A stretch of DNA of 64,000 nt from Martensiomyces pterosporus (lineage: Eukaryota; Kickxellomycota; Kickxellomycetes; Kickxellales; Kickxellaceae), in NCBI GenBank assembly GCA_025201845.1, contig MU603943.1:62001-126000 (forward strand). Direction: 5' to 3'. Numbering within the stretch: position 1 is the first letter of the stretch; the number at the start of each line of letters is the position of its first letter. Below the pieces are notes generated by a model that saw only the letters and a list, made by a program, of their open reading frames with translations, did no database searches and had not been told where the DNA came from. Positions 10,856 through 21,336 of this stretch are shown here, piece by piece. The position numbers and the translations under genes are program-made.

Positions 10856-12104
10856 TTTATCTCCAGCGCCCTCCAATGCCTGCTGCTGCCTGTTGCCAGA
10901 TGTCGGCGGAAATCAGTATGGCGGCAAGGGAAGCTGGTGGGCGGGTGGGCGAGTGGGTGGTGATGTCTGGGCTGGGGTATAGTGCGCTCGCGTGAATAAA
11001 TGCTCGAGCGCCAACAAAGTTTGTGTAGCCCCAGTGTACGAGCAAAGAGCGTGTCGCTGCTGATGTGCGCGTGGGCTGTGCCAAACAAGCTAACGAGCAA
11101 GCCCCTCCGTTGGCGTGAAAGGCGGTGGCTCCTTTAAAGCAGGTATGGCGGTGGTGGAGGCACTGCGTGTGTGCTAGCAGTGCTCGAGCCACGTATGAAT
11201 GATGTGGAGACCGCTGCTGGGGAGAAGAGGGGAGAAGACAAAGTGAGCAGGCAAAATAAGAGGCAGGGAGAGAGAAAGAGGATCTTGTTGAGGCGTCGTA
11301 TGTAAGGGTCTTTTCAAATATTGCGGCTCCTTGCACGAAGCAGAAAAGAGAGCGAATGGCCTTTGGAAAGGGGCGGGATAAGCCGGATGTCCGGGCAGCT
11401 AGAGAGCAGCGTAATATGAGGTAAGGGCGGGCAGTGGTGGTGGAGTGGACGTGGTGCGAAGGAGAGCGAAGGGCACTGAAGGAAAATGGCAAGAAAACGA
11501 GCGCGTAAAGGAGAGATGGGCAAACAAAACATGGATTGTCACACCTACAAGGCCTACAGCAACCACAACAACCGCGGCGGCAGCTACAGCAGACGCATGC
11601 GCACATACACGCCTGCGAGCTGAGGAACAACTGCGCTGCCTGCCATCGACGATAATGTCAACACGCTGCATTTGGAGGTGACTGCAAATCCAGGCGACAA
11701 TCGCACACACTATACTGTTCACAGCTGCATCCGGGTTTCAAAGCCCGCTGAGGTGGGGGCCGCGGGGAGGGGAGGCGCAAGCGGGAGGCAGGCGTGCCTG
11801 GTGGGAGCGGTGACCGGCGCGCTGATTGGCCGCCGCGCGGTTTATGTAAACAGCGGCCCATTGTGACCTCCAATTCCAAGCAGCGCCAGGCCGTGGGCGT
11901 GTCCTTTAGAGTTTTGGCAGCGGCGCCGCTGCTTCTGCGCATGCGCCGACGTTTGCCAGAGATGTAGTAATGCGACAGCGCAGCGCCCATTGTTTGCGGC
12001 GCAGCAAACAAGAGCGAGCGGTCATTTTATGGAAGACAGTGCCCAGCTCAGAGCACAATGGACAAAAGTAATAAACTCGGATATAGAAATAGTATAGGGC
12101 TCAT
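10856..12104. promoter_or_regulatory. Long upstream region of the LRR gene with CCAAT/forkhead-like sites
   Basis: This 1.25 kb lies between the ATG of the LRR gene and the stop of BRN1. A cluster of promoter-like motifs sits at 11825-11874: an inverted CCAAT (ATTGG) at 11825, a forkhead-type TGTAAACA at 11845-11852 and a direct CCAAT at 11870. It is roughly 1 kb from the LRR ATG, so either the 5' UTR is long or an unrecognised 5' exon or transcript lies between. The several small ORFs here (up to about 117 codons from an ATG) do not look like genes. Confidence 0.35.
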
Positions 12105-14498
12105 TCACTCAAAGCTGTCTTGCGTGATAACAAGGTCGCGCAGAGACGAGTCGCCGACAATGCGCAGGCTGCGCTCGTTCGCCAGATGCAGCAGACAAAT
12201 AAAGCAGTACGAGATGGACAGCTCCTCGAGCTTCTCGCGCGGGTACACGTTCTTCAGGCTGCTGACCACTTCGCTGAACCGCTGCTTGCCCTCAAGCTTG
12301 ATTGTGTCGTCGTCAGCAGAAATGGCAGCTGGATCCAGCTCGTCTGGCTCCTTTCCAGTGCCAGCCAGAAGGGCCAGCGACTTGCGGCGGTCGCCAATGG
12401 CCATCTCCTTCCAGATGTTGTCCTTTAGCTTCTTGACGTTGACACGCTTCGCGCGGCGCGCGTAGTTGACGTACAGCGGCTTGATTAGCTTCAGCTGAGG
12501 TACATCCGACTTGCTTGGGTCAGCAGCCGCATCTCCAGAGCCGAGGGGCAGTGCCTCGTCATCAAAGTCATCCACATCATCAAAACCGTCCCTGTCGTCC
12601 GAGCCGCCGAACTGGCCATCGTCGCCAGCACCGCCAAGAATGTTTGCTGTGTCGTCGCCGTCAACAACAAAGCCACCGTACCCACCTGTGCCACTGGCAG
12701 AAGCCTCAGCGCCGGCACCTGAGCCCGTGCCTGCTGCTGCAGACACACGCGCCTTTCTTGTGTTGAACTTGAGCTTGGGCTTGAGCAAAAGATTGAACAG
12801 GTTCTTGGACGAAAAGTGCACATCCTCAGGCAGGGTGTGCTCCTGGTTCATAATCGCCTTCTTGGTCATTGTGATCGCCGAGGCACGCGCGGGCTTGACA
12901 AACAGCGTTTCTGCGCTTACATCATCGCCATTGATAAAGTCTGTGAAATAGGCCTGCTTCTCGGACCGCTTTCTCTTTGAATCGGCCTCTTCGGCATTGT
13001 TTGTCTCGTCTTCTCCAGGCTGCTGCTGCCTCATTATTGCACGAGAAATGGGCAGCCTCCAGTGTTCAGGGCCAGCCCAGCCCTTGACCAGCTTTGTGTC
13101 AAAGTAAGACAGCATGCTGTCTTCGTCTCCGTCCATCGCTAGCTGGCTAGCACCTGGCGCTGCAAGCATGTCGCCTTGGTCCTCGGCCTCCTCCGTTTCG
13201 GCCACCTGCAAAGCGGAGGCTGTCTCGATTGGCACTGGACCGGCATCCTCGCTGTCAAAGTTCAAGAAGTGATCCATGTCGTCAGCGTCGCCACCACCAC
13301 CAAAGTCGCTCAGGCTGTCCAGAGCATCCGCACCATCGCCATCCATGCTGCCATGCGGGCCAGTGATGGCTGTGGCGTCATCAAGCGCATCCTCCGCCCC
13401 CTCCCTCAGATGCTCCTTTAGCAGCGAAAAGTCAAGAGATGTGTCACAGGTGAACTCAAAATCGGACAGTGAGGGGCAGATGTGGGCATCGTCCAGATAG
13501 CGAGTGACTTCATCGAAGAGGCCCTCCATGCTTGAGATGTCAATCAGGGATGGCTTGTGCAGCTTCGCCACAGCTACCTTCTTGTGTGACTGCTCGGGCA
13601 GCTCGGGCAGCTCGGTGCTGTCCTCAGCACCGCCATCCTCAGCACCATGGCTGTGAAGCAAAGCTTCGTCCTCATCGATTTGCTCGTCGCCCTCCTTGTC
13701 AATAAGGGGCTTGGCATCGCTGGCATCGAACACGATCTTCCCATCGGCATCCAAGCACAAGTGGTTGAGAAGAAGCCCACGAGCACCACCCTCGTCAAAG
13801 TCGGCAGACGTCTTCTTGAACAGGGGATCAACAGAGAACTCCAGGTCGAGCTTCTTGACACTGATGCTTGCAAGGTCCTTGGCCAGGGTGTTTGCTGAGC
13901 GGTTTGCACGGCGCGACCGCTGCCTGCCCCCGCCCTCACTAGTGCCCTCTCCGTCCTCGTCCTCCTCGCCGGGTCTCCGGCTGCTGCCGTGCTTCCCTGG
14001 TGCCTCTGCCAAGCCACTCAGCAGTCGACCAGTCTCTGATGCCACAGAGTCAACGCGCGACGAGTAAATCTTCACGCATCCATCCAGTGTGCACGAGGCC
14101 TTTTGGAAGTTGATGGAGTCGCCGTCGCGCAACAGACTCATGTCATAGAAGTAGTCGATAAGCGCAAAGTCCCACGTGTTGTTCGCATTGATTTTGTTGT
14201 CTGCTGCAATCTTCATCCACTCCTCGTAGCGCTGGTTGAGCTCCTCGGGAGTCAGGCGCGGTAGCTGGACAGCAAATGGACCTGGCGACATTAGCTGTGG
14301 GCTGGGCGAAAATAGGCTAGTCTTTGCTGAAGGGCGGTGTGGGGTTACCAGTGTGGAGCGGCGGCGTTCAATGGCGGACTTGCGGCGGCGGCGTCTTTCA
14401 GCTGCATCATCATTGACGCGGGGTGTTTGGGGTGTTCCAGCGCTCTGCGGTGTCGTGATATTGGAGCCGCCACTTCCAGAGTGTCTCGGAGTAAACAT
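12105..14498 (-). CDS. BRN1: Condensin complex subunit 2 (CAP-H / Brn1 / Barren kleisin)
   Basis: A single exon of 797 residues starts at the ATG 14498 (a GTG two codons upstream is not a plausible start). The N-terminal kleisin region reads LNQRYEEWMKIAADNKINAN and then TWDFALIDYFYDM, the condensin-H signature that contacts the SMC2 neck. The central DLEFSVDPLFKKTSADFDEG motif is also Barren-specific. The acidic middle region binds the HEAT subunits in characterised family members. The C-terminal winged helix (YVNYARRAKRVNVKKLKDNI, then FSEVVSSLKNVYP) would bind SMC4. The protein closes the condensin ring in mitotic chromosome compaction. The partner HEAT subunit CAP-G is encoded at the right end of this window. 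It is divergent from SEC24. Confidence 0.95.
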   Translation of the reverse strand: MFTPRHSGSGGSNITTPQSAGTPQTPRVNDDAAERRRRRKSAIERRRSTLVTPHRPSAKTSLFSPSPQLMSPGPFAVQLPRLTPEELNQRYEEWMKIAADNKINANNTWDFALIDYFYDMSLLRDGDSINFQKASCTLDGCVKIYSSRVDSVASETGRLLSGLAEAPGKHGSSRRPGEEDEDGEGTSEGGGRQRSRRANRSANTLAKDLASISVKKLDLEFSVDPLFKKTSADFDEGGARGLLLNHLCLDADGKIVFDASDAKPLIDKEGDEQIDEDEALLHSHGAEDGGAEDSTELPELPEQSHKKVAVAKLHKPSLIDISSMEGLFDEVTRYLDDAHICPSLSDFEFTCDTSLDFSLLKEHLREGAEDALDDATAITGPHGSMDGDGADALDSLSDFGGGGDADDMDHFLNFDSEDAGPVPIETASALQVAETEEAEDQGDMLAAPGASQLAMDGDEDSMLSYFDTKLVKGWAGPEHWRLPISRAIMRQQQPGEDETNNAEEADSKRKRSEKQAYFTDFINGDDVSAETLFVKPARASAITMTKKAIMNQEHTLPEDVHFSSKNLFNLLLKPKLKFNTRKARVSAAAGTGSGAGAEASASGTGGYGGFVVDGDDTANILGGAGDDGQFGGSDDRDGFDDVDDFDDEALPLGSGDAAADPSKSDVPQLKLIKPLYVNYARRAKRVNVKKLKDNIWKEMAIGDRRKSLALLAGTGKEPDELDPAAISADDDTIKLEGKQRFSEVVSSLKNVYPREKLEELSISYCFICLLHLANERSLRIVGDSSLRDLVITQDSFE

Positions 14499-15118
14499 TG
14501 ACACGCTTGCCCAAATCTAGCGGCCCTCTCGATGGAATAGAAAAGAGGGGAAGAAAAGAGACAAGAGGGGGAGCAGCAAGGGCTGAGTAGTCGAATAGCC
14601 CCACCTTAGTCGGGGAAGATAGCTAGAGCTGAGCTGTGGGCAGAGAAAGCTAAACAAAAGGAAAAGAAAGGGCTCGTGTTTTCGTTTTGAAAAGCACCTG
14701 GAGGCAAGGCACGCCCCTTTGGCGCAATGCCAGCAGCCCGCCATGCTGCAGAGACAAACGGCGCCCACTCGTTTTGTTTACATTAGTGCTGAGTAGGCAT
14801 GGTGATCTGGCCTGGAATCCGGCGATTGATCACGAATCAGATTGCAGTGCCTGGCCAATAGCATGCCAACATATATGCAGCGTCTATGCTGAGCCCTATT
14901 CGCGCTGTGTTCCCAGGCAAGCGGGTGCTGAAGGCAGAAGCTGAGCGTCAAACTGCCTGCTCATCTTCGCCTTTCCGATGAATGCACGCAACTTTTTAAT
15001 TTCCCCTCTTTTGCACATTTCCATACCCCTCGTTTGTGCAGTTGGCCAAGGCTGCAGTCGCCCCTTCTACATCTAGCTTTCCACAATTTCAGCATTCGAT
15101 AGGAGCGCAAAGGAGACA
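14499..15118. promoter_or_regulatory. Divergent BRN1/SEC24 promoter interval
   Basis: This 620 bp separates two divergent start codons. A CCAAT box is visible at 14855-14859. Pyrimidine-rich stretches precede the SEC24 ATG (about 14990-15080). No coding signal was seen. Confidence 0.4.
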
Positions 15119-18100
15119 ATGAGCAACGTACCGCCCCCACCGCCTACTGGTGGCCAACGCCCGCCTCCGCCTCCACCCGGAGCAGGTATTCCCAGCAGCC
15201 AGCAGCACCCGCCAATGCAGCAGGGCCAGCGGCCTCCGCCCCCACCACCTGGGGCACGTCCCCAAATGCAAAATTGGGGCCAGACCCCACCAGTGAGTGC
15301 TGGCGGAGCTCACCCGCAACCCGGGTTCCCGCCACAGAGCGCTCCTCAGTACAGGCCGATTGTCCAGCAGCAGCCGCCGCACCCAGGAATGCGGCCTCCG
15401 CCCCAGGGTCCGATGCAGGCTCAGCAGCTGCCACCCATCGCCGCACAGGCTCGCGGCATGTCGCCCATGCAGCAGCAGCAGTACCAACAGCAGCATTACA
15501 TGCCTCAAAACCAGCGTCCTCCCCAGATGCAGCCCCCAGTGTCTCAGCAGCAGCAGCCTGCCCAGATGACAGCTGCTCTTACACAGCAGATGGGTGGTAT
15601 GAGCATTGGCCAGCCACAGCCTGGCGTGCAGGCTCAGCCTCCTGCCTCTCACCACCACAAGTCCCGGGCGAAGCGTGTGTATGCCACGTACGACCAGCAA
15701 GCAACAACAGCACCTGCCGGATCAGCCGGTGGGTATATGCCTATGGCCGGCGGTGCTCCAGCGCCTGCTCCAGGCTATCCATCAGCCAGCCAGCCTGGCT
15801 ACCCGTCGCCCGCCGCACCCGCTGGGCCTCAGCCGTTTGTACCTGGTGCCCCAGTGCCCGCACCTGCACCCACCACTGGAGGCCCGTACGCACGCAGCGG
15901 AAGCATGGGCCAGATGCCTGCCGTTCCGGGACAGCAGGCACCAGCCCAGCAGGCGCCCTACGATCCACCAAGGCCTCGCATCGACCCGAACCAGATGCCC
16001 AGCCCCATCGCTGTGCATGCGCATGACCAGGAAATCCACAATGAGCAGCCGTACAACACTTCGTTCAAGACAAACGTGCCTCTGGCTTGCACCGACTTTA
16101 CAGCCATCGACGAGGGAAACAGCAACCCGCGGTTTGTCCGCATGACGATGTACAACGTCCCCCACACCGAGGAGCTGCTCAAGGCATCCCACCTGCCTCT
16201 CGGCATAGTTGTGCAGCCCTTGGCTGATCTCTCGCCCTCGGAGACCCCTGTTCAGCTCATCGACTTTGGCCAGGAAGGTCCCATTCGCTGCTTGCGCTGT
16301 AAGACGTACATCAACCCCCACATGACCTTTATTGATGGCGGCAAGCGGTTTGTGTGCAACATGTGTCGCCACGAGAACGACGTCCCCGACGACTACTTCT
16401 GCAACCTTGATATGGCTGGCAGGCGCCTCGACTGGGAGTCGCGGCCTGAGCTTCGCAACGGCTCTGTAGAGTTTGTGGCAACTAAGGAGTTTATCGCGCG
16501 CGACCCTACGCCTACATCCTTTGTCTTCGCCATCGACGTGACGTGGAACGCTGTGCAGAGCGGCATGCTTGCGAAGGCAGCAGCAGCTCTCAAGGAGACA
16601 CTTTACAACGGACCTGGCCTTCCTGCGGGAACCAGGGTTGGCATCATCACCTATGACCGCAGTGCGCACTTCTACAACCTGTCGCCGTCGCTAGATCAAG
16701 CCCAAATGATGGTTGTTCCTGACATCCAGGATGTTTTTGTCCCACTCAACGAGGGCTTTGTGGTTGATCCGCTAGAGTCGCAGCATATCATTGAGGGGCT
16801 TCTCGACTCGCTGCCCAGCATGTTTGCTCGCAACCGCACAGCCGAGCCTGTTCTGGGAGCTGTCATCCAGGCAGCGCACGAGGCGCTCAGTGGCCGTGGT
16901 GGCAAGCTGTTTATTCTGCAGACTGCGCTGCCAACCCTTGGGCCTGGCTCTCTTCGACAGCGCGACGACGCCAAGCTCCACAACACGGACAAGGAGAAGA
17001 CCCTTTATGAGCCACAGGACTCGTACTACCACGACTGGGCAGTCAAGCTCGTGGAGCAAGGGATCAGCTGCAACCTGTACCTGTTCCCGTCTACTTACAT
17101 CGACACGGCAACTATCGGCCAGCTTTCGACTGTTACGGGAGGCGAGATGTACTTCTACCCTGGCTTCCAGGCCGATCGCGATGGAGCTCGCTTTGCTAGC
17201 GACCTGCGTGTCGATGCTCAGCGCTCGTATGGCGCCAGCGGCGTTCTGCGGATTCGTACATCCGACGGCCTGCGTGTTGATGAGCACTACGGAAACCTTT
17301 TCATGCGCAACCATGTCGACGTGGAGCTTGCTGGCGTCACCAGCGACTCGGCAGTTGCCGCCTTGCTGCAGTACGATGGGAAGCTTGACGAGAAACAGGA
17401 CGTTTACTTCCAGGTGGCGCTTCTCTATACAACATCCGATGGCCAGCGTCGCATCCGCGTGCACAACCTGGCCATCCCGTGCACCACGCTCATTGGAAAC
17501 ATATTCCGCCACTCGGAAATGGATGCTAGCATGAACTTGGTTGCAAAGATGGCTGTCGCTGAGGCGATGGCCACTCCCCTCAGGCAGATTCGCGAAAAGC
17601 TCACTGACCGCTGCGTCCAGATCCTCACTGCCTACCGCCGCAACTGCGCCTCTGGAAGCTCCCCTGGCCAGCTCATCCTGCCCGAGGCATACAAGCTGGC
17701 GCCGCTCTACACCTTGGCGCTGCTTAAAAGCCCTGCTCTCCGTGGTGGTGCTGATGTGCCCATCGACCAGCGTGTCTACTACATGAACCTGCTCCGCCAG
17801 TTCTCTGTTCGCAAATCCATGGACTACTTCTACCCGACTATCGTTCCTGTGCACTCGCTTTCAGAGACCGAAGGCACCGAAGACGAGAAGGCTGGAAGAG
17901 TCGTGCTCCCGCCTTTTGTCCGCGCATCTTACACAATGCTCGACCCCACCGGCGCGTATCTGCTTGTCCACTCTGGCTCGCTGAATCTCTGGCTCGGTCG
18001 CCAAGTGCCATCCTCGTTCATCCAGGAGTCCCTCGGTGCCGGCTCGCTCGAACAGGTCAATGTGCACGTTCACAGCCTGCCTAAGCTTGATACCACCGTA

Positions 18101-18337
18101 AACCAAAAGATCCATGCCATTGCCCGCCAACTCATTCCCCCTCGAGATGGATTCGTGAACGTCCAAGTCGTTCGCCAAGGACTGGATCCCAATGAGGTGC
18201 AGCTTGCCTCGCTGCTTATTGAGGACCGCAACAACGACAACATGACATATGTTGACTTTGTCTGCGCTATCCACAGGCAGATCCAGAGGGAGATCCGCCC
18301 CAAGGGCCCCCTAGAGCCAAAGTGGAACTACAACTAG
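15119..18337 (+). CDS. SEC24: COPII coat cargo-selection subunit Sec24
   Basis: A single exon of 1,072 residues starts at the ATG 15119. Residues 1 to about 300 are a Pro/Gln/Gly-rich disordered leader, usual in Sec24. A zinc finger follows with C391-X2-C394-X18-C413-X2-C416 (IRCLRCKTYINPHMTF). The vWA-like trunk domain starts near residue 455 (PTSFVFAIDVTWNA), then come a beta-sandwich, a helical region and a C-terminal gelsolin-like fold. With Sec23 it forms the inner COPII coat at endoplasmic reticulum exit sites and binds cargo sorting signals. Length and domain order match the family. Which Sec24 paralogue it represents cannot be told from this sequence alone. Confidence 0.96.
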   Translation: MSNVPPPPPTGGQRPPPPPPGAGIPSSQQHPPMQQGQRPPPPPPGARPQMQNWGQTPPVSAGGAHPQPGFPPQSAPQYRPIVQQQPPHPGMRPPPQGPMQAQQLPPIAAQARGMSPMQQQQYQQQHYMPQNQRPPQMQPPVSQQQQPAQMTAALTQQMGGMSIGQPQPGVQAQPPASHHHKSRAKRVYATYDQQATTAPAGSAGGYMPMAGGAPAPAPGYPSASQPGYPSPAAPAGPQPFVPGAPVPAPAPTTGGPYARSGSMGQMPAVPGQQAPAQQAPYDPPRPRIDPNQMPSPIAVHAHDQEIHNEQPYNTSFKTNVPLACTDFTAIDEGNSNPRFVRMTMYNVPHTEELLKASHLPLGIVVQPLADLSPSETPVQLIDFGQEGPIRCLRCKTYINPHMTFIDGGKRFVCNMCRHENDVPDDYFCNLDMAGRRLDWESRPELRNGSVEFVATKEFIARDPTPTSFVFAIDVTWNAVQSGMLAKAAAALKETLYNGPGLPAGTRVGIITYDRSAHFYNLSPSLDQAQMMVVPDIQDVFVPLNEGFVVDPLESQHIIEGLLDSLPSMFARNRTAEPVLGAVIQAAHEALSGRGGKLFILQTALPTLGPGSLRQRDDAKLHNTDKEKTLYEPQDSYYHDWAVKLVEQGISCNLYLFPSTYIDTATIGQLSTVTGGEMYFYPGFQADRDGARFASDLRVDAQRSYGASGVLRIRTSDGLRVDEHYGNLFMRNHVDVELAGVTSDSAVAALLQYDGKLDEKQDVYFQVALLYTTSDGQRRIRVHNLAIPCTTLIGNIFRHSEMDASMNLVAKMAVAEAMATPLRQIREKLTDRCVQILTAYRRNCASGSSPGQLILPEAYKLAPLYTLALLKSPALRGGADVPIDQRVYYMNLLRQFSVRKSMDYFYPTIVPVHSLSETEGTEDEKAGRVVLPPFVRASYTMLDPTGAYLLVHSGSLNLWLGRQVPSSFIQESLGAGSLEQVNVHVHSLPKLDTTVNQKIHAIARQLIPPRDGFVNVQVVRQGLDPNEVQLASLLIEDRNNDNMTYVDFVCAIHRQIQREIRPKGPLEPKWNYN

Positions 18338-18708
18338 CTTTAGCAGGCATTTCCCCTCTCTATCTCCCTATTTCTCTATTCACACGGACATTATCTCGTT
18401 TCATTGACCGTTACTTCTCTCTTTCCTACTAAGCATGCACCCTTTTTCTTTTTAAATTGTGCTCAAATATCATGTGCTCCCCTCTTTCCCTTTCGGCCTG
18501 GCGGTGTCGGAGAGCCACCCAGCAGTATGATTGCAGTACGCAGCACTGCCCCTCATATGGATAGGTGCATCAAATATTGTGCATACATTGTGCCTGTAGG
18601 CTGGCGGTTATCAGCATCTGACTTTGAGAGATCTGCGCACCTCCCTACTTTCCATCCTTGTCTTTTCCTATGTCATTCACATTGGCACACGGTATCATTG
18701 TATGAGCT
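18338..18708. other. Intergenic spacer SEC24 to dipeptidyl peptidase gene
   Basis: This 371 bp separates two genes on the same strand. It is T/C-rich just after SEC24 (18350-18500). No gene is seen. Confidence 0.4.
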
Positions 18709-20832
18709 ATGAAAGCCCTTATCAAGCAACTGGCGCCTGGACACGTGTTTGTGTTGGCCATGGCAGCGGTAGCCGGTTCGCCAACAGCGCCAGCACCGGC
18801 AGCATCATCATCATCAGCAGAGCTGCAACCCGAATCACTGCCGCTTGATGTCGAGCTGTTTCACTCGCTTCACCGCCTTGGCACACCTGCTGTATCGCCC
18901 AACCAGGATAGTGCGCTGTATACAACGAGCTACTACGAGCCAGCATCTAACAAGGAGTTCAGCTATCTGAGCCTCCTTGACATAGATTCTGGAAACTCGG
19001 TGCAGCTGACGCCCGTGTTGGAGGGTGATCGCATCACTAATCCGCTCTGGCTTGGTGCCGACAAGATCGGGTACCTTGTCAAGGGAGTCTTGTACCAGCA
19101 CAACCTCGAGCCCAGCACAAATGGAACCCTCCTTTATAATGCATCTGTGGGTATCGGCAGCGTGTCATATCGCGCCAGTACCGGCACGTTGTTCTTTACG
19201 GCTGGTGTTTTCCCCGACGGTGAAATCGGCAATGCCGGCAAACGCATTGCTGACGAAAAGGCAAGGGCCGATTCAGCACAGGTTTTTGATAACCTGTGGG
19301 CCCGCCACTGGAACAAATGGATGACACTTGCAAAATCCACCGTCTTTGCAGCATCTGTCACAGTTAATGGCACCGCGTGGAGCGTCGGCCAGGAGAGGAA
19401 CCTAATGGGCGGCTTGACTACACCCAAGGACCCGCTACTGCGGTGGGAGGCTGAGAGCTATGTAGTGTCTGACGACGGGCGCTACGTCGCTTTTGTTACT
19501 CGCAATCCAGGATTGGAGATGGCCTGGTCAACTGATGTCGACATTTACCTTGTTCCCGCCGACGGAAGCTCGGAACCAAAGCTGCTCACTGCAAGCTCAA
19601 AGGGGATGGCTGGCAGCCCTGCTTTCTCACGAGACAGTACATACCTTGCCTGGCTGCAGATGGAGACGCCTGGATACGAGTCAGACATCAACAGGATCTA
19701 TATCTACAATCTCAGCACTGGAGGCATGTCGTGCATTGCTCGGGACTGGGATCTCTCGCCGCAGTCCATCGCCTGGTCATTGGACAGCAAGCAGCTGTAT
19801 GCACTCACCCCTGAAAAGGGTGATAGGAAGGTTGTGTCTGTTGATATCTCCTCCGGCACCCGGACGCCGGCCACTGGCCATGGGTATGTTTCAGGCATAA
19901 GCCTGCTGGGTGCAGACAAGGTGCTGGGTGTGTATTCGAATACCACAGAGTGTCCCAACATCTATGTCATCGGCGTTGGCGGAAGCAGCGTGCCTGTGCG
20001 CCGGCTCACGGATGTAAACAAAGAAAAGCTGAAGGGCGTGCACATGAGTCCTGCTGAGGACTTTTGGTTCAAGGGTGCGCGCGACGACAATGTGCATGGC
20101 TGGCTGGTCAGGCCGCACAGGCTTGACCCAGCAAAGCAGTACCCGCTAGCCCTCCTCATCCACGGAGGACCGCAGCAGGCAAGTGTGCATGCGTTTGGGT
20201 CTGGCCAGTGGAATCCCAACATGTATGCCAGTGCTGGGTTTGTGACAGTTCAGATCAACTTTCACGGCTCGTCGTCCTACGGCCAGAACTTCACCGATTC
20301 GATCCAGCAGCAGTGGGGAGGGTATCCTTACGAGGACATTATGAAGGGGCTCGACTATGTCATTCAAAGGTACAGCTTTGTTGATCCCTCCCGTGTGGTT
20401 GCCCTGGGTGGCTCGTATGGCGGCTACATGGTAAACTGGCTGAACGCCAATACAGACCGATTCGCTGCACTTGTCAGCCATGACGGCCAGTTCAACGTCA
20501 TTTCTGGATACTATGCGACGGATGAGCTATGGTTTCCTGAGCACGATCTGAACGGCGTTCCGTTCACTAGATCTGGCCGTGAAAACTACGATAAATGGAA
20601 CCCCGAGCGACTGGCAGAAAACTTCAAGACACCAACGCTTTTTATCCATGGCGAGCACGACTATCGCCTGACAACAGAGCAGTCCATTGCACCATGGACG
20701 CTGCTTCGCCGCAAAGGCATCCCTGCTCGGCTCATGTACTTTGCAGACGAGGACCACTGGACAAACAAGCCGGGCAACTCCATCAGGTGGTACACCGAAG
20801 TGCTCCGCTGGATTACTCAGTGGACACAGTAG
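18709..20832 (+). CDS. Secreted dipeptidyl peptidase V (S9 prolyl oligopeptidase family)
   Basis: A single exon encodes 707 residues. The N-terminus has a hydrophobic core (HVFVLAMAAVAG) followed by small residues, consistent with a secretion signal. A beta-propeller domain occupies roughly residues 50-430. The alpha/beta-hydrolase domain follows, with the nucleophile in GGSYGGYM (Ser569), the acid in HGEHDYRL (Asp651) and the histidine in DEDHW (His683): a complete serine-peptidase triad. Family members remove N-terminal X-Ala, His-Ser and Ser-Tyr dipeptides; fungal DPP V is an extracellular enzyme for peptide nutrition. Several N-glycosylation sequons are visible. Assignment to the S9C/DPP5 group rests on length, signal peptide and motif context. 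Confidence 0.9.
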   Translation: MKALIKQLAPGHVFVLAMAAVAGSPTAPAPAASSSSAELQPESLPLDVELFHSLHRLGTPAVSPNQDSALYTTSYYEPASNKEFSYLSLLDIDSGNSVQLTPVLEGDRITNPLWLGADKIGYLVKGVLYQHNLEPSTNGTLLYNASVGIGSVSYRASTGTLFFTAGVFPDGEIGNAGKRIADEKARADSAQVFDNLWARHWNKWMTLAKSTVFAASVTVNGTAWSVGQERNLMGGLTTPKDPLLRWEAESYVVSDDGRYVAFVTRNPGLEMAWSTDVDIYLVPADGSSEPKLLTASSKGMAGSPAFSRDSTYLAWLQMETPGYESDINRIYIYNLSTGGMSCIARDWDLSPQSIAWSLDSKQLYALTPEKGDRKVVSVDISSGTRTPATGHGYVSGISLLGADKVLGVYSNTTECPNIYVIGVGGSSVPVRRLTDVNKEKLKGVHMSPAEDFWFKGARDDNVHGWLVRPHRLDPAKQYPLALLIHGGPQQASVHAFGSGQWNPNMYASAGFVTVQINFHGSSSYGQNFTDSIQQQWGGYPYEDIMKGLDYVIQRYSFVDPSRVVALGGSYGGYMVNWLNANTDRFAALVSHDGQFNVISGYYATDELWFPEHDLNGVPFTRSGRENYDKWNPERLAENFKTPTLFIHGEHDYRLTTEQSIAPWTLLRRKGIPARLMYFADEDHWTNKPGNSIRWYTEVLRWITQWTQ

Positions 20833-21336
20833 GGGGACCCGGCACCTGCTCTGGGGCCGGGTGCGTGCATGGCGCATCTCGGGTGCCCACCCTCTGTCCG
20901 CTCGCCAGCTCGGCTGTTTCATCCGAGCCGCCTGCCTCTTACATGCCATTCTGCACGCGCTGTGCTCTTGCGCATCACAGGGCCAAGCATGCGCACTATT
21001 TCACCAGCCAAGGCAGAGACACCGCTTCCTTTTCTTTTTAAATGCCGCTTCATACCAATTTCTTTGCAACGAGTCCATTTCAAGACAGTTTCTATTTCTG
21101 GTCCTATTCGATTTTGAGCTGCCTGTTTTTCCCGCTTATTCCCCGAAAGGCCCCTTGTTCTTGCTTGACGCCGATTGCACGCCCAGCAAACAGCACGCCA
21201 ATTACTGTGTTTGCTATTATAGCAAATTGCATTACACTCGATTGAGTCCGTCCAGCAGCTTCCCCCTACACCAGCATCGTTTTCTCCTGGGTCTATTTAA
21301 TCGACACGCAGCAGCAACAGCAGCAGAATCCAGACC
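20833..21336. other. Intergenic spacer upstream of DCP2
   Basis: This 504 bp should hold the DPP V 3' UTR and the DCP2 promoter. It is pyrimidine-rich from 21020 to 21150 and has a short CAG run immediately before the DCP2 ATG. No gene or structured RNA was recognised. Confidence 0.4.

Noticed and set aside
16772..17854. Minus-strand frame of about 360 codons inside SEC24
   Set aside because: It lies wholly within the conserved SEC24 trunk coding sequence on the other strand and has no family resemblance.
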